Shown piece after piece: positions 35,501 through 45,500 of a DNA stretch of 64,000 nt (its first letter is position 1; every line of letters begins with the position of its first letter). The DNA comes from Asterias amurensis (Eukaryota; Echinodermata; Asteroidea; Forcipulatida; Asteriidae), in contig NC_092648.1 in the NCBI RefSeq assembly GCF_032118995.1, forward strand, positions 77,001 to 141,000, in the 5' to 3' direction. The position numbers and the translations under genes were made by a program. Below the pieces are notes generated by a model. It made no database searches. It was not told the origin of the DNA and worked only from the letters and a program-made list of their open reading frames with translations.

Positions 35501-38500
35501 TTAAAGATTACGATCAACAAAGGTATTTAATCTTGAAACTTCTAAATGTGTGATAAGTGTGACTTAATCGGAGTTATTAAATTACTTGGATCTTAAAAGG
35601 CTGGTGAACTGTTTGAATAAGATTTACATTTCTTTACGAAGCAAACAAGTAGCCAATGTTGAATATGGCCTTATCAAACAGGGGCACAAGGTCTGATTTA
35701 ATTGTCAACGGTATTTTGTAGATACTTTAAAATAGTTGTAAATATAAATTCAGTTTTCAAACATCTATGATCAGACGCACTGAAGGTCCACCTCTCTAAC
35801 GTTGGTCTAAAGAGCGGTCGGACAAGCACAATAGTGCACTTGGTTCTTAATATGTTTGAAATCCTTTATGTACAAATTTGCCCTTGTTTTATGCAATATT
35901 GTTTATTACTAAAAAGATTATCCGTCCATATTTTGCGCTTGCGCTTTGGGTGTTGTAGGAGACAAACAAATAAATAAAAGAAATAAGATGCACTTGATTA
36001 ATCACAAGAAGTGTCGTTTAACATCTTAAAGTATTGTATTTCAGTCAAACAAAATTATACAAAGCTCTGATGAGGAATCCTTCAATAATGTGCGAGAGTT
36101 TTAAGCTTTAAGAGCATGATTGATTGACCGTCCAAAAAACTCCTAAAATCGTGAATATCAGTAGAGTTGAATTGAAATTACCTAATGGGGGTACAAAAAG
36201 GAACCCCACTCTTTAAAAAAAGAATTGTAAACGCTGAATAAACTTAATGTTTGGGTTGTGTTTTTCTGACACGTTACTGACGGATCTGTTTCTCAGATTG
36301 TATATTCAAATTTTTATACGGAACGTTTTTCCTGCTTGGACATAATCGCTCCAGATTTCCAGCAGAACGGTTCCAAAAAACAAATGTCTTGAAGGTTTGA
36401 GTGTGGTGTTTCTGTCGTCAAATTAAGGTCCCGTAGCTCAGCCAATCGGTTGCAACAAAATGGTTTGCAGGTGAAATATTTACAACACGGAATATACGTT
36501 TGCAACCATTTTTTTCGTCGTGTATGTTTAAAGGTCAATATTTTAGTGCAATTCAATTGATTTTTGGAAATATGCCCATAAAGTATAGTAAAATGTGCTT
36601 TCAAAAGTAAGTGTCCTTGTTTTTGCCCCACCTTGGAAAAGGCCTTCAACGCATGAGGCACACATTGCAATAATATGGGTCTCTCCCTTCCTGTGTCCTC
36701 TTAAAGATCGCTCGGCGGAAAGGGAAACCAACATTTGTTTTTTACTTAAAAAAAAAAAAAACGTGTATAATGGACGTGATTTACCATCGTTAGTTAGTTT
36801 CAATCTTATTATTTGCATACTCTCCAAAGTAAAATGAAGAATAACGTTGTGACTAACTAAAGCAACACTTCCGTTAACCGTCAACTTATATTAGAATGAA
36901 CAAGATCTTAAAGTTTGCATACCCATGTCTCACTCGAAAAATGCTCGAAACAAGTTAAGAAGGACATTGTGATAAGAATAAACATCTAGATGTAACCTGA
37001 TTGTGTGCTTTTGTACATTAAACCCTTGGGTGCATATACCACCTATGGTGCATGCCTTGCATAAACTATTTCACAGATTCTACTTTGGGTTATTTGATTA
37101 TTCGATTGGTTGGAAACTAACTGCCACGTGGTGTGCGAACCAATTTCTAAGTGCCACTATTCTGTGTTCTCCTTCTTAGCCTTTTGCTGTGTGCTTTTAT
37201 TAAGGATGAAACCTTGGTATATTAAGTTTAGCTTGATGTAGTACGACCATTGACTAGATCATCAATCAATCAATGCTTTTGTTTAGAGGGAGGGAGAGAA
37301 AAAGGAATGTTGTTATCAAATGGGGCGTTTGAGGCCAACATGAAAGGGTGAATTGGAACACCCTGGCAACATGCTGCTGTGTAGGAGTGCACCCCAGCCC
37401 GTGTGTTGACCACTTTAATTCTTTCTTGTTTATTTGAACTGTTTTGGGGGATGATGGGGGAGTCTCGAAGCATTGATATCAGCAGTGAGAGAAAGTTTAT
37501 CGTCATGGACATACACTCTGATTTGAAAGAGTTAGCCCTTTCCACACGACATCACTTTAATTTGGGGTCCCTTGCTTAATAATATTTTACAAGGGAACTA
37601 TAGAACAGTAACAAACTGTATGTCCATTAACATGAGGTACACACCATTATACAACCATGCTACAACCATGCTACAATTAAACATGGGACCCTTCATAACT
37701 CTCGTGTGAAAGGGGCCTCAAATGTCTTGAAAATATCACGTTAAAGGTCGTGGTCTACTGGTCGTGTCACACACAGTGTGTAACGGCAGGGGACTATTAG
37801 CAATAATAAATGTTATAGATCATTAGGAATTCTTGTTGGACATGCTGGGCTAGTCTAGGTACACACAATGGTAGCTACCACCAGGCCAGGCGGCGTGCAC
37901 ACTGCCGGTCGATGAGCAATGCCCCAGCTATGTCAGACGTCTTGCTCACGGTAAAACGACTTGTTTGGCTTCTACAAAGAAACCGTGGATTATATGAAGA
38001 GCCATCCAAACCTAGTCAAAATGGCTCGGCTGTGGTTTTATTTTATTTTTAATTCAGAGTTTATGAGTGTTTGAAAAGAATATTTTCCTCGGTAACCCTT
38101 ATGCAAAGCACGTATATGGAGCTCCATAAGGACCCACTGTACCTAGTTCACTGATGCAAGAGTTAGTTGGGTATAATAGTTGCAAGCCTGTTAGGGTGAC
38201 GCCAACACCCAAAGTGAGAAAATACCACTGGAATGTTGAGAACTAATCTGCAAGTACTGTATATGACGACGACGCATCATTGTACGTTATGCAGTGACCT
38301 GCATAATCTTGTTGTGACTTTCTATTTATTAAAGTCAGAAGGCTTACGTATTATTGAAGCCACTTTGACAAGCACAAAACAATCATGGTTCCTTTTGAAA
38401 TGAGCGACTTGCAATCCCATGTACAGTGTGGAACTATTCAGTAGTTGCTAAACACGAATCACCTGCTCCTGGATTAAGTGTTGGGCCTAATTCAAAGTAG

Positions 38501-38931
38501 GGGGCCTACTACTGTAAAACCCGTACCATCTACACCAACTAAAATCATTATTTGATTTGTTAGTCCCATCCTAGGCTTGGCTTAAGCTATAACTCATATG
38601 ATCATCTCCTTAAAAAAGCATCTTTACTTTAATCATAGATTAACATTTCTCAAATTAATCAGAAAGTAAATCAGTTTAGTTCAATTCAATTAGAGAGGTA
38701 TCTTACTGTCGTCATAAATGCTGATCGCAAAGTTTGACAATGAAGGAATGGGAGAGTTTATCTGATTCCTGTTTTAAAATGGAAGGAAAATAAGTAGGAA
38801 TAAATACCAATATATAATGGGAACATTTTTAATTTAAGTGTGTAGAAACTCACCCTTGTAGCCAACGATTGCTGAAAATGAGCCACAAACAAAACCAGGG
38901 TAATTCTGACAAACAGTCTTGCTGTAGCCAT
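20466..38931 (-). CDS. SMOC: SMOC-like secreted modular calcium-binding protein with two TY-EC modules
   Basis: Twelve coding exons in transcript order: 38931-38854, 34657-34480, 34023-33772, 33359-33318, 32149-31811, 29861-29817, 29281-29210, 28619-28350, 24835-24745, 22020-21800, 20599-20561 and 20476-20466. They sum to 1638 nt with all phases matching, giving 545 residues; human SMOC1 is about 434. Residues 1-26 are a signal peptide (LFVRITLVLFVAHF). A Kazal/follistatin-like domain follows (27-85, CNTDCSREKTRPVCGNDG). Thyroglobulin type-1 domain A lies at about 90-160 (FVPQC, QCHQSFGYCWCV). EC domain A (184-296) has two canonical EF loops, DSNVDMELDRKE and DLDKDGRIAKTE. Then come a Pro/Thr linker (297-335), TY domain B (about 342-410, QYCWCVYVDTGRPIPGT) and EC domain B (426-529) with loops DVSGNNLLERRE and DEDDNLDISMGE. 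SMOCs are extracellular matrix proteins that modulate BMP and growth-factor signalling; that role here is inferred from the family. The second EC and the last three codons are unusual. Confidence 0.93.
20878..21065 (+). mobile_element. tRNA-headed SINE, second family
   Basis: The head has A-box-like TCTAGTAGTAAGACATCTGC and B-box-like GGGTTCTAATCAC, followed by CACAAGTAATATACTGGTGG and CAGGACTCAGGAAAGCACTG. The same order, inverted, occurs at 22.1 kb. It lies in a SMOC-like intron. Confidence 0.75.
21376..21687. mobile_element. 312-bp element with about 50-bp terminal inverted repeats
   Basis: The left arm has GAGCTGAAATTATTTTTAAA then TACTCATCTATGGGTATAAT. The reverse complement of the right arm has TAGCTGAAATTAATTTTAAA then TACTCATCTATAGGTATAAT. 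The middle is unique sequence without a transposase frame. This looks like a non-autonomous foldback/MITE element in a SMOC-like intron. Confidence 0.82.
22128..22325 (-). mobile_element. tRNA-headed SINE, second family, inverted
   Basis: On the minus strand it has GGTCTAATGGTAAGACACTG (A box), GGGTTCAAATCCC (B box), then CCTGTGATTTTTCAGTGAGC, CAGGAAACTACTGAGTAC and a GGTGTATATGGGTAAAACC end. This is the best preserved copy of this family here and defines the consensus used for the other calls. Confidence 0.82.
22740..22935. repeat. Dispersed 'GGTGCC' repeat copy, inverted
   Basis: Contains AAGGGCACCAAGGCAATGAC, GTAAAGGGCACCCTACGAG and GAAGTATCAGGCATGC, the reverse complement of the 19.2-kb and 32-kb copies. 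Confidence 0.75.
23095..23275 (+). mobile_element. tRNA-headed SINE, second family
   Basis: GATCTAGTGATTAGACACTT (A-box-like) and GGGTTTGAATCCC (B-box-like) are followed by ACTTGAGTGATGTGCCTGTA and AAGCTTAGGAATAAAACTC. It is divergent from the 22.1-kb copy. Confidence 0.65.
23560..23770. mobile_element. Inverted-repeat element, second copy of the CCCTTTCACAC family
   Basis: The left end (ATTCACACGGCAGC...GGGGTTCCTTGCTTA) and right end (TTTAGCAAGGGACCC...GTGTGAAAGGGGCT) are imperfect inverted repeats. They match the ends of the 37.5-kb element. No coding capacity. Confidence 0.7.
24478..24713. mobile_element. Foldback element with about 90-bp arms
   Basis: The left arm has AATAGACTCCTTGCACAACA, GGCAGCGCCCTTGCAC, TCTCCTGTCCTCCATTTT and GGTGTCAAAACA. 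The reverse complement of the right arm has AATAGACTCTATGCACAACA, CGCAGCGCCCTTGCAC, TCTCCTGTCCACCATTTT and CGGTGTCAAAACA. The spacer is about 60-75 bp. It could form a long hairpin if transcribed in SMOC-like pre-mRNA. Confidence 0.9.
26735..26865. repeat. Dispersed 'GGTGCC' repeat copy, inverted
   Basis: Contains TCTCCTTGGTAAAGGGCAAC, TTTGGAGCATTTCAAAGGCA, CCAAGGCAATGACTAGGGGC and CCATGAAGTATCGGGCCTGG, matching the 22.7-kb copy closely. Confidence 0.75.
28125..28270. repeat. Dispersed 'GGTGCC' repeat copy, inverted
   Basis: Contains AAGGGCAAGGGCACCAGGTC, TCTCCTTGGTAAATGGCACC and GGGGCATTTCAAAAGGCACC. It ends 80 bp short of the TY-B exon of the SMOC-like gene. Confidence 0.72.
28745..28980 (+). 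mobile_element. SINE copy, first family, diverged
   Basis: The head has TGGCCAAGTAGTTTAGAGC and GGGTTCAAATCCC. The body has GTACCTGTGAGTGAAGAGG, CCAGGCTGTATTAATACGCC and CAGGGAGCTGAGAAAGATTA, and the copy ends near CCCAATAACCTGGGG. Confidence 0.75.
28981..29080. repeat. Cluster of TTAGGACTCGTCCTAA palindromes
   Basis: The words TTAGGACTCGTC, AGGACTCGTCCTAAGTTAGG and GGTTAGGACTGCCCCTAAG repeat with interlocking palindromic symmetry directly after the SINE end. It looks like a small degenerate palindromic repeat. Confidence 0.6.
29405..29700 (+). mobile_element. tRNA-headed SINE, first family, nearly complete
   Basis: The head has TGGCCAAGCGGATAAGAGC and TGTGGGTTCAGGAGTCGTG (B box damaged). 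The body has CTTCTCTCCACCCAGGAGTG, GTACCTGTGAGGCC, GTATACTCCCCATGGAGC and CCCAGTGACCAGGGGTAATA. The (ATT)-like tail ends at about 29,700, some 115 bp from a short SMOC-like linker exon. Confidence 0.85.
32350..33030. repeat. Four-and-a-half-copy, 153-bp tandem array of the 'GGTGCC' repeat
   Basis: The word AAGTTTGGAAGT occurs at 32471, 32624, 32777 and 32931, giving a period of 153-154 bp. Each unit contains CTTCACAG(A)GGCAA, GCGATTGCCTCCATGCCCCC, GCCTTGGTGCCCTG, TTTTCATTTGAATTGGC and TCCTCTCATTACCAGGC. Units are almost identical, so amplification is recent. It sits in the intron between the 14-codon linker exon and the EC-A exon of the SMOC-like gene. Confidence 0.93.
34194..34325. repeat. 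Six-copy 22-bp tandem repeat
   Basis: The unit CATTGACGAAATCAGTGAAA plus two bases repeats at 34194, 34216, 34238, 34260, 34282 and 34304. A two-base alternation (AA versus TC) near the unit end suggests a partial 44-bp superperiod. It lies in the SMOC-like intron between the Kazal and TY-A exons. Confidence 0.9.
34850..34975. repeat. Dispersed 'GGTGCC' repeat copy
   Basis: Contains GCCTGATACTTCTTTGAGGC, GGTCATTGCCTTGGTGCCCT and TGAAATGCTCAAGTAAAAAT, in the same orientation as the 32-kb array. A C-run of about 17 bases follows at about 35,050. Confidence 0.72.
37535..37722. mobile_element. Short inverted-repeat element (CCCTTTCACAC family)
   Basis: The left end AGCCCTTTCCACACGACATC and right end CTCTCGTGTGAAAGGGGCCT are inverted repeats. 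Inner words GGGGTCCCTTGCTTAA and ATGGGACCCTTCATAA extend the symmetry. It is 188 bp with no coding capacity and lies in the first SMOC-like intron. Confidence 0.75.
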
Positions 38932-41900
38932 GCTGTATCAGTCAGTCGCCTACCACCACCACCGTAGTCTCAAGGTATTATCCTTATGGGAAGGTCTTGG
39001 GACACCAGGTCTTTGCAGGAGGCTTCTACGATGATGTATCGTCTACTGTAATTGAGATGACAAGATCTTTTCTTCTAAGGTTGTTAAAGTCCAGTTGGTT
39101 TTGGCTTAGATTGAGATTGATGGAGGAGTCAATGCACATTGGTAATAACGAACAAATGTCCAGTCATTACGTACGTTACTGCATCGGTGTAGCGGGGTAA
39201 CTCATGCCCTTGCGTCGTCCGTCGTGCTGCCAACGGTCCTGAATCACTGCTAAATACCGTTGGAAAGCTGAAATATTTCTTAAAAGGTAGCTATGTTAAG
39301 TCACGGATGTCTGCCATAAGATATTGTTGGTGGAGAGTGGTTGGTTTTGTGGCTTGAGTATGTATAGAGCAAACCAGTGGAGTCCGTCCTTGCTTATGGT
39401 ACGTCAAATCGTGCGGTTATTTCATGCCAAGCAAAATAAGTCGTCAGTGAGAGGGATGTGATTGGTCGATTACTTGCAACGCACTTTGAAGTAAATAGTT
39501 GCAGTATGAGAAGCTGTGTGTGGGTCTGGTCGGTGCGTGGCCTCGACTTGAATAACCACCAGTACATGAATGATCACTCTCTGAGGTGTCTCGCTCCCCT
39601 GTTGACAAAAAAACTATTCGTACAGCCAGCAAGCAATTCTTTAACACGTGTGTATTATCATGTTAATTTTTGGCAGTCATTTACGATAACATAGAGAAAA
39701 TCTGCACCCGTACTGCCAATTTAGTGTGTTTGAAGCGTTGTCAGCCCGGCTAAGTGTTTGTTTAATGGCTATTATAGTTGGACTCTTGGCCTGACGATTG
39801 TATTGTCAGGTCTGACTGACTGCTTAGCCCATCAGGATCCTAGCCTTTTACATTGGCATTCCGTCAAAGTGATGATCGGATTGGGGCTACTGATGTATTA
39901 TATCATTACAGTGTATAGACAACACTTGAAAACTTGCTTCAACTGCTTTTAGAAGCACCCAATTGGATTCTATCAGACAAAGTACTAGCATCTAGTCACG
40001 GTATCTTGTCCTATTCATGACCCATTACCTCTAGAGTGAAGCTCGCCTACGTCTTTTGTTAGGTTAACAACTACTGGAAACGAGGGGGTTAATACTCCCA
40101 CTTAAAAGCGCACATGACCCTTTCATGGATTAATTGTTATTAAGACACTCATTAAAACCAGGACTTTCCTGTGAAATACATCTATCGATTTCTCATTATC
40201 TATTCGTAAGTTGGTCAAGCTTTTGGCATGGCTTGGTGAAGAAAAAACCATGTTAGATTTTGAGTTAAAATCAATTACTAATGGTTTCAATGTATTAAAG
40301 GGACAACAGTTTGCCGTTACTACTCTGTTTGCCTCAACACTAATCTACTTCATGAACGTATAAACAATAAAGCTGTTTGGTTATAACAAAGCTAGTGTCA
40401 ATGCATATTTGTTTGTGATAACCCGTTGCCACCCTTACGACGCCCCCAGCCCCCAATATAACGGATAATGTTCGTATAGAGCAGAGATGGATCTCTTAGT
40501 CTTACAAAATTTAAAGAAGTTACTGAGCAGTTTGCAAATCATCTTCTTTTGAACTGATAAAATGGAGATCTGGGTGTGCCCCCTACCCCCCCCCCCCACC
40601 TCTAGCAGTACTCAAAGACAATCAATGTACACACGTTTGGTCCTTGTTAGCTTTTGAAGTCTGACACTTAGCTGAGAACATTCAACAAAAGTTGCTGTAT
40701 GATTTGATCAGCTGGTGGTTGTAGCGGGCAGGGCAGGGACCCCCCCCCCCACCCCCTCCAATGTCACCAAACGTTCAGACCATGACTTGATTTTATGTCA
40801 CTTGTTACAACCTCACATGATGGTTATTGCGAAACAATCTGCTTGTCTTGAACGTAGAAGAAATGCTATGTGATTTGTTGAACTAGTCTTCCCTTTTCGC
40901 CCATCCTTATAATTATGACAAACACCTTTGTATAATTTAACTGGTGTTTGTAATGTTGGAATAAAACGATCTGTTTGAAACAAAAGTGTTGTACTTTTAC
41001 GCCTTCGTACTGACGGAAGTCTAATTGTTTTTCGAGCTTGAACGATTGTGTTGGAAATCATGCTGTAAGGAATTGCAAAAGTTGTTTGCAATTATGTCAG
41101 TTAGGAGTAAAACAAAGGCACTATTATTTAAATGGTGTGCATGCGGTGGGACTCCTGCCAATAAGTTGAGCTTTGGCGAACCCAATGTTCCACCAGCAGG
41201 GAGCTTTCTGCTTCACCTTTCAGTCTGTACCAACACACCTGGCGGCTGGCTGCTCATTTCACGCTGATTGTTTACGCCCAACGTGTTAGAACTAACACCT
41301 TCCTAACAACCCTGTAATTGACACAAACCTAAGGTAAACATAGTGGCACATTAACCCACATTATTCGGCAACTTGTACGTGACAGGTGGCTGGATGGGGA
41401 GAAAAGCGGTGGAATAAAGTATCAAGAGAGGGCGCTATTTAGAATGTCATGGTGGGATACAATATTATAACTTGAGGGCGCTGTTCATAATGTCTCTCTT
41501 GTTTACGGGTGCTCCGAAATTAGCTGATATTGGCTGCACCAGGATGATTACTAAAAAAAAATCACATGTTTCGGGTTGATTGATGCTTTATAAGAAATGA
41601 TTCCCCCAGCTCGAGCAAAAGTTTACCCAGAAAGAAAACAAAACAAGTTTTCATCATATAAAAGCATTTATTATGACAGGAACTTTGAATTCCGAAAAGA
41701 CCCCAGTCTTAAAAAAAAAAAAAACGATGTAAAAGTCAAAGTGAATTATTACAAATATCTTTTAAAAATTGTTAAAGAAAAACTTGCTTTCTGAATGCAC
41801 CCTCAATGGGATTGTGTTAACCAGTGGAGCAGTTTTAATTTAGTTAGGGTTGAAGTGGGTGCCGCTAAGAGAGTAATACGTCACATAACAGAAAGTGCCA

Positions 41901-42523
41901 ACAGAAATTGAGGGCGCACTCGCTTTGCAGCTGCAGCACACAGAATAATGGGCCCTACTCGAAACCACGCCCCCCCATAGGGCTTCAGACGAGAGGATGG
42001 AGCCTGAAGCCGAATCCAAAGCCGAAGCCATGGTTTCGTAAAGGGCAACAATCAGAATCAACTCACCATTATTCCAAGGTGGGCTGACTATATACAACTA
42101 TTGTTTGCGCTATTGACCCGTAATCAAAATAAGCCAAGTGAGGTCAAAGTTATTTCAGTAGGTTTTAGAAGCTATGCAAGTGTGCACATGCACCACACTA
42201 AGTAAGCCAAAGTTCATGCGCCAACTCAGATTTTAATATGTGGGCCCTCAAAATCCCAAATAAGAAGTTTTGGGGTAATGCAATGAATAGATTGTGTAAA
42301 TATATTAATATATCCGAACCTTGTGATTCTGCGCTTAAAATTTTGAGGAGATTAGATAGGTGCATCTTGAATGATGGAAATGTCGCCCCCAACGGCTAGT
42401 GATAATTTACAAACTTTGTACCTTTCGACGTTGACCTTCACCATTTTAACAAACTGAAGTTTGACCCATGATGGGACACAACAATAATCATTTTGACCAG
42501 GAGAGACTGCTGAAGCCTAAATC
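38932..42523. other. Divergent spacer between the SMOC-like and CYP46A1-like genes
   Basis: About 3.6 kb separates two start codons on opposite strands, so both promoters must lie here unless further 5' UTR exons exist. I saw no confident coding exon. It holds C-runs near 40,588 and 40,741, an A-run at 41,710 and paired GAGGGCGCT words at about 41,428 and 41,475. No TATA box with convincing context was found for either gene. Confidence 0.5.
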
Positions 42524-45500
42524 ATGGCAACCCTACTTGGAATCTTGACTGGTATTATTGTCGGCAGTTTGGCGATCACATTGTGTGCATTCATTGCATT
42601 AGTGATATACATTGCGTATCAGCACAAGAGATATGCTCACATCCCAGGCCCACCTAGAAATGAGTAAGTTTGTTTTATGTCAAACAAATGAATGTTGTGC
42701 ATTACTCTTAACTTGTATTAATAATTAATTTGTCTTATATTATACGTATGTGTATTACTGGTACATTGGAAATTAATTAATTAATGGCCTAATAATACCA
42801 ATAGTAATTTGCTTTTTGGTCGCGAGTCAATTATTATTATTGTTTTTATTTATTCGGCATAAAAACACATACAAAATACAAACATAAACAAAACAAAAGC
42901 CAGGACATATGCCTTGAATAAAATTTAAAAAAAAAAAAAAAAACTGTAACCCGAGGGCCTTTAATTCCAATATCCCTGGCTATTGTCAACTCGAACCATT
43001 CGAATTCCCATAAAATTAATTACTTTCTGCATTTTTGTTTGTGGATCTTTTTTGTTTTCATAACTTTCAAATAACAAAAAATATACCCTTTTTGTCATTT
43101 CTGTGTTGCGTATCTCTTGGGCAGGCCTCCGTTTAAAAAAAAACAGGCTGCTTGAATGAAAAAGGAAAATACCAGAAAATGCGAACATAATAATAAACTT
43201 AACATTACCTCAGTAGGGACCTTTGTTTCTGTCTACCAACGGTTTATATTTAACATTAAGATAAGAACAAAAGCCTTGGCTATTTTTGTTTCTGCTTTTT
43301 TAGTTTATATGATTTTGTGATAACAAGGAAATTGCTAAGTGCCCCCCAAAATGGCAAAAAATGGCAAATAACAGAGAAGCAAATGACCTTTGTTGTCATT
43401 GACACATTGGACTCAGTAAGGCCAATAATTATCTCTCTACGTAAATAGCGGGGTGGTTAAGATCACTATAAATATCACAAATTTTCTGCATTTTCTCGAG
43501 CTCAAAGTTCGTCCATTAATTATAGGCCAACACTTTGTTCAACTGATACAGCATAACTTATAATCCATTAAATGATTGATTTAATTGTTGGGGTGTGGTC
43601 TATCTGTGTCCCTCAATAAACTAACGCGGCCAATATCGTCACAGCCTGTTGTCTCAACTATAGCCAGTACGATTTTTGACTACTGAAAAGAGTATTAAAA
43701 AAGGACATTCTAACGAGTTCGAAGGGAAGACGCCTGTTATATTATTGTCAAATCTTTGAGCACTTTTAAAACTTATGCATACCAAAATAATCATTCTAAA
43801 GAGCTGTATTTATGTAAAAAACAACACTAATTGATTTTGAAATCCTGGTTTGAGATCTTGTACTTATCTGTGATTACATGTCAGTTTCTTCACAGGCAAT
43901 CTACGTCAAGTTACAGGGAGTGAATCGCTCCCAGAGTTTCTTGCCGAGCAGTAAGTTTTCCATAAAACTAATGTATTTCTTCTCATAATAAGAAGTATTA
44001 ATGTAAGTCATACGATGTCGTTTGCAGACAACTGGTTGTCAGTGTGCATGATTTTCTGTCCCCCACCCCCATACGGCGAACTGTGTACAAACTACTTGTT
44101 CTGATAGCGCCCTCTTTTGTATCCTCCATCAGCCCACGTTCATTTCTCATGAAGGCACACAATCTCCGGTGGACAGATTCCAGTCCGGAATCGAATTCAT
44201 TTCAAGTTGCTCATAAATTACTCCTAACAACAATACATCACTGACCTTCAGTCATCTTCTCGCAACTTACGATCTTTATCATAAACTTCTCCAAATTTCC
44301 AACTGGGAACCACTGATAATGGAACGACCCAAAACAAGACACAAGAAAAGAGCAAATATCATTCATCTTTATATTTTCAATTTTTTGCTGCTTTTGCTGC
44401 TTTCAACTTCTTCTTGTTGCGTTTTAACTTGTCAGAATGAGAACCTATGGTCCTGTCTTTCTTTTGTTCATGCTGCAAAAACCTGTCGTCATTGTGTTGG
44501 AACCAAACTTCATAAAGGTTTGTATAATGTTCTTTCTGTGTGGTTCTATTAAACATGATGCATTGCCAACCAAAACAAGGTATCACAAACTAGGGGTCGT
44601 TATCGTATGACCGAAACGTGTGTCGCAAAATGACGTCGCAAACAGCTTTGCCAGAATCACTAAAATTATTTATCGTACTGATAACCCCGTCCGTACAACA
44701 ATTTGACTCACAATACTGATTCAACATCAATGTTTCTCTTTTTGATATAAATAATTAAACAAACCGATTGAATAAGTCGGCCACGACTGGGCGTTTTCGT
44801 TACCAGGCCACGAGCAATCAGCGAGGATCGGTGGCCGGGTAATAGGCGAGTTTGCCGACTCGATCATCTTAAACTTGCTCTTTGAAAATATTCAGTTTAT
44901 ATCATGTATATTTTCGTTTTAAAAGGCTTTTATCGAATATGATTTTTCCCCATAAAATCGGAACTTTATTAGGTTGTACAAATTGAAAGTTTTGTGCACA
45001 AAAATTTAGCTCATTGATGATGTTGTTTGACCTTGACCATTTTCTTATAGGAAGTATTGCACTCAACAACACATTTTAAACCACCAGTGGAGCATGCAAA
45101 CTTCTGGCATGTTTATGGGGAGCGGTGCTTTTACCATGGATTGCTAACAGAAACAAATGTGCCAAAGCACCTAAAGAGAAGATCTTTGTTTAACCCAGCC
45201 TTTCACAGAAAGTAAGTGTAGTCTTCAAAACACATCTTTTAAGTTTGTGACTTTTGTTAGATCGGGACGGTGTACACCCCTAGCCACATTATGGCTCTGG
45301 TAAGTGTAGGGTCAACTTTGGGGGATGCTCTTTCAAAGTACTACTTACAAACTTAGAAGTGGCGACAACTTTCCATGACCGAGGAATCTATTGCGTTGTA
45401 ACCTTAACGGCCGATTACCGAACGTTGGTTCGATTCCTGGTCTAGGCGATGTTTATTTTTTTTACCATAGCTTTTATTTATTTATTTATTACCTAGCCCT

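Noticed and set aside
38710-38776. A second SMOC-like exon (minus strand, AAAACAG acceptor and GACA|GTAAGAT donor)
   Set aside because: Its phase does not fit the signal-peptide exon and would hit a stop. The signal-peptide exon joins directly and in frame to the Kazal exon, so this block is not needed.
43896-43950. A CYP46A1-like exon with good splice sites (TTCACAG and CA|GTAAGT)
   Set aside because: Spliced after exon 1 or after 43304-43415 it gives a stop or breaks the frame. The flanking exons join cleanly without it.
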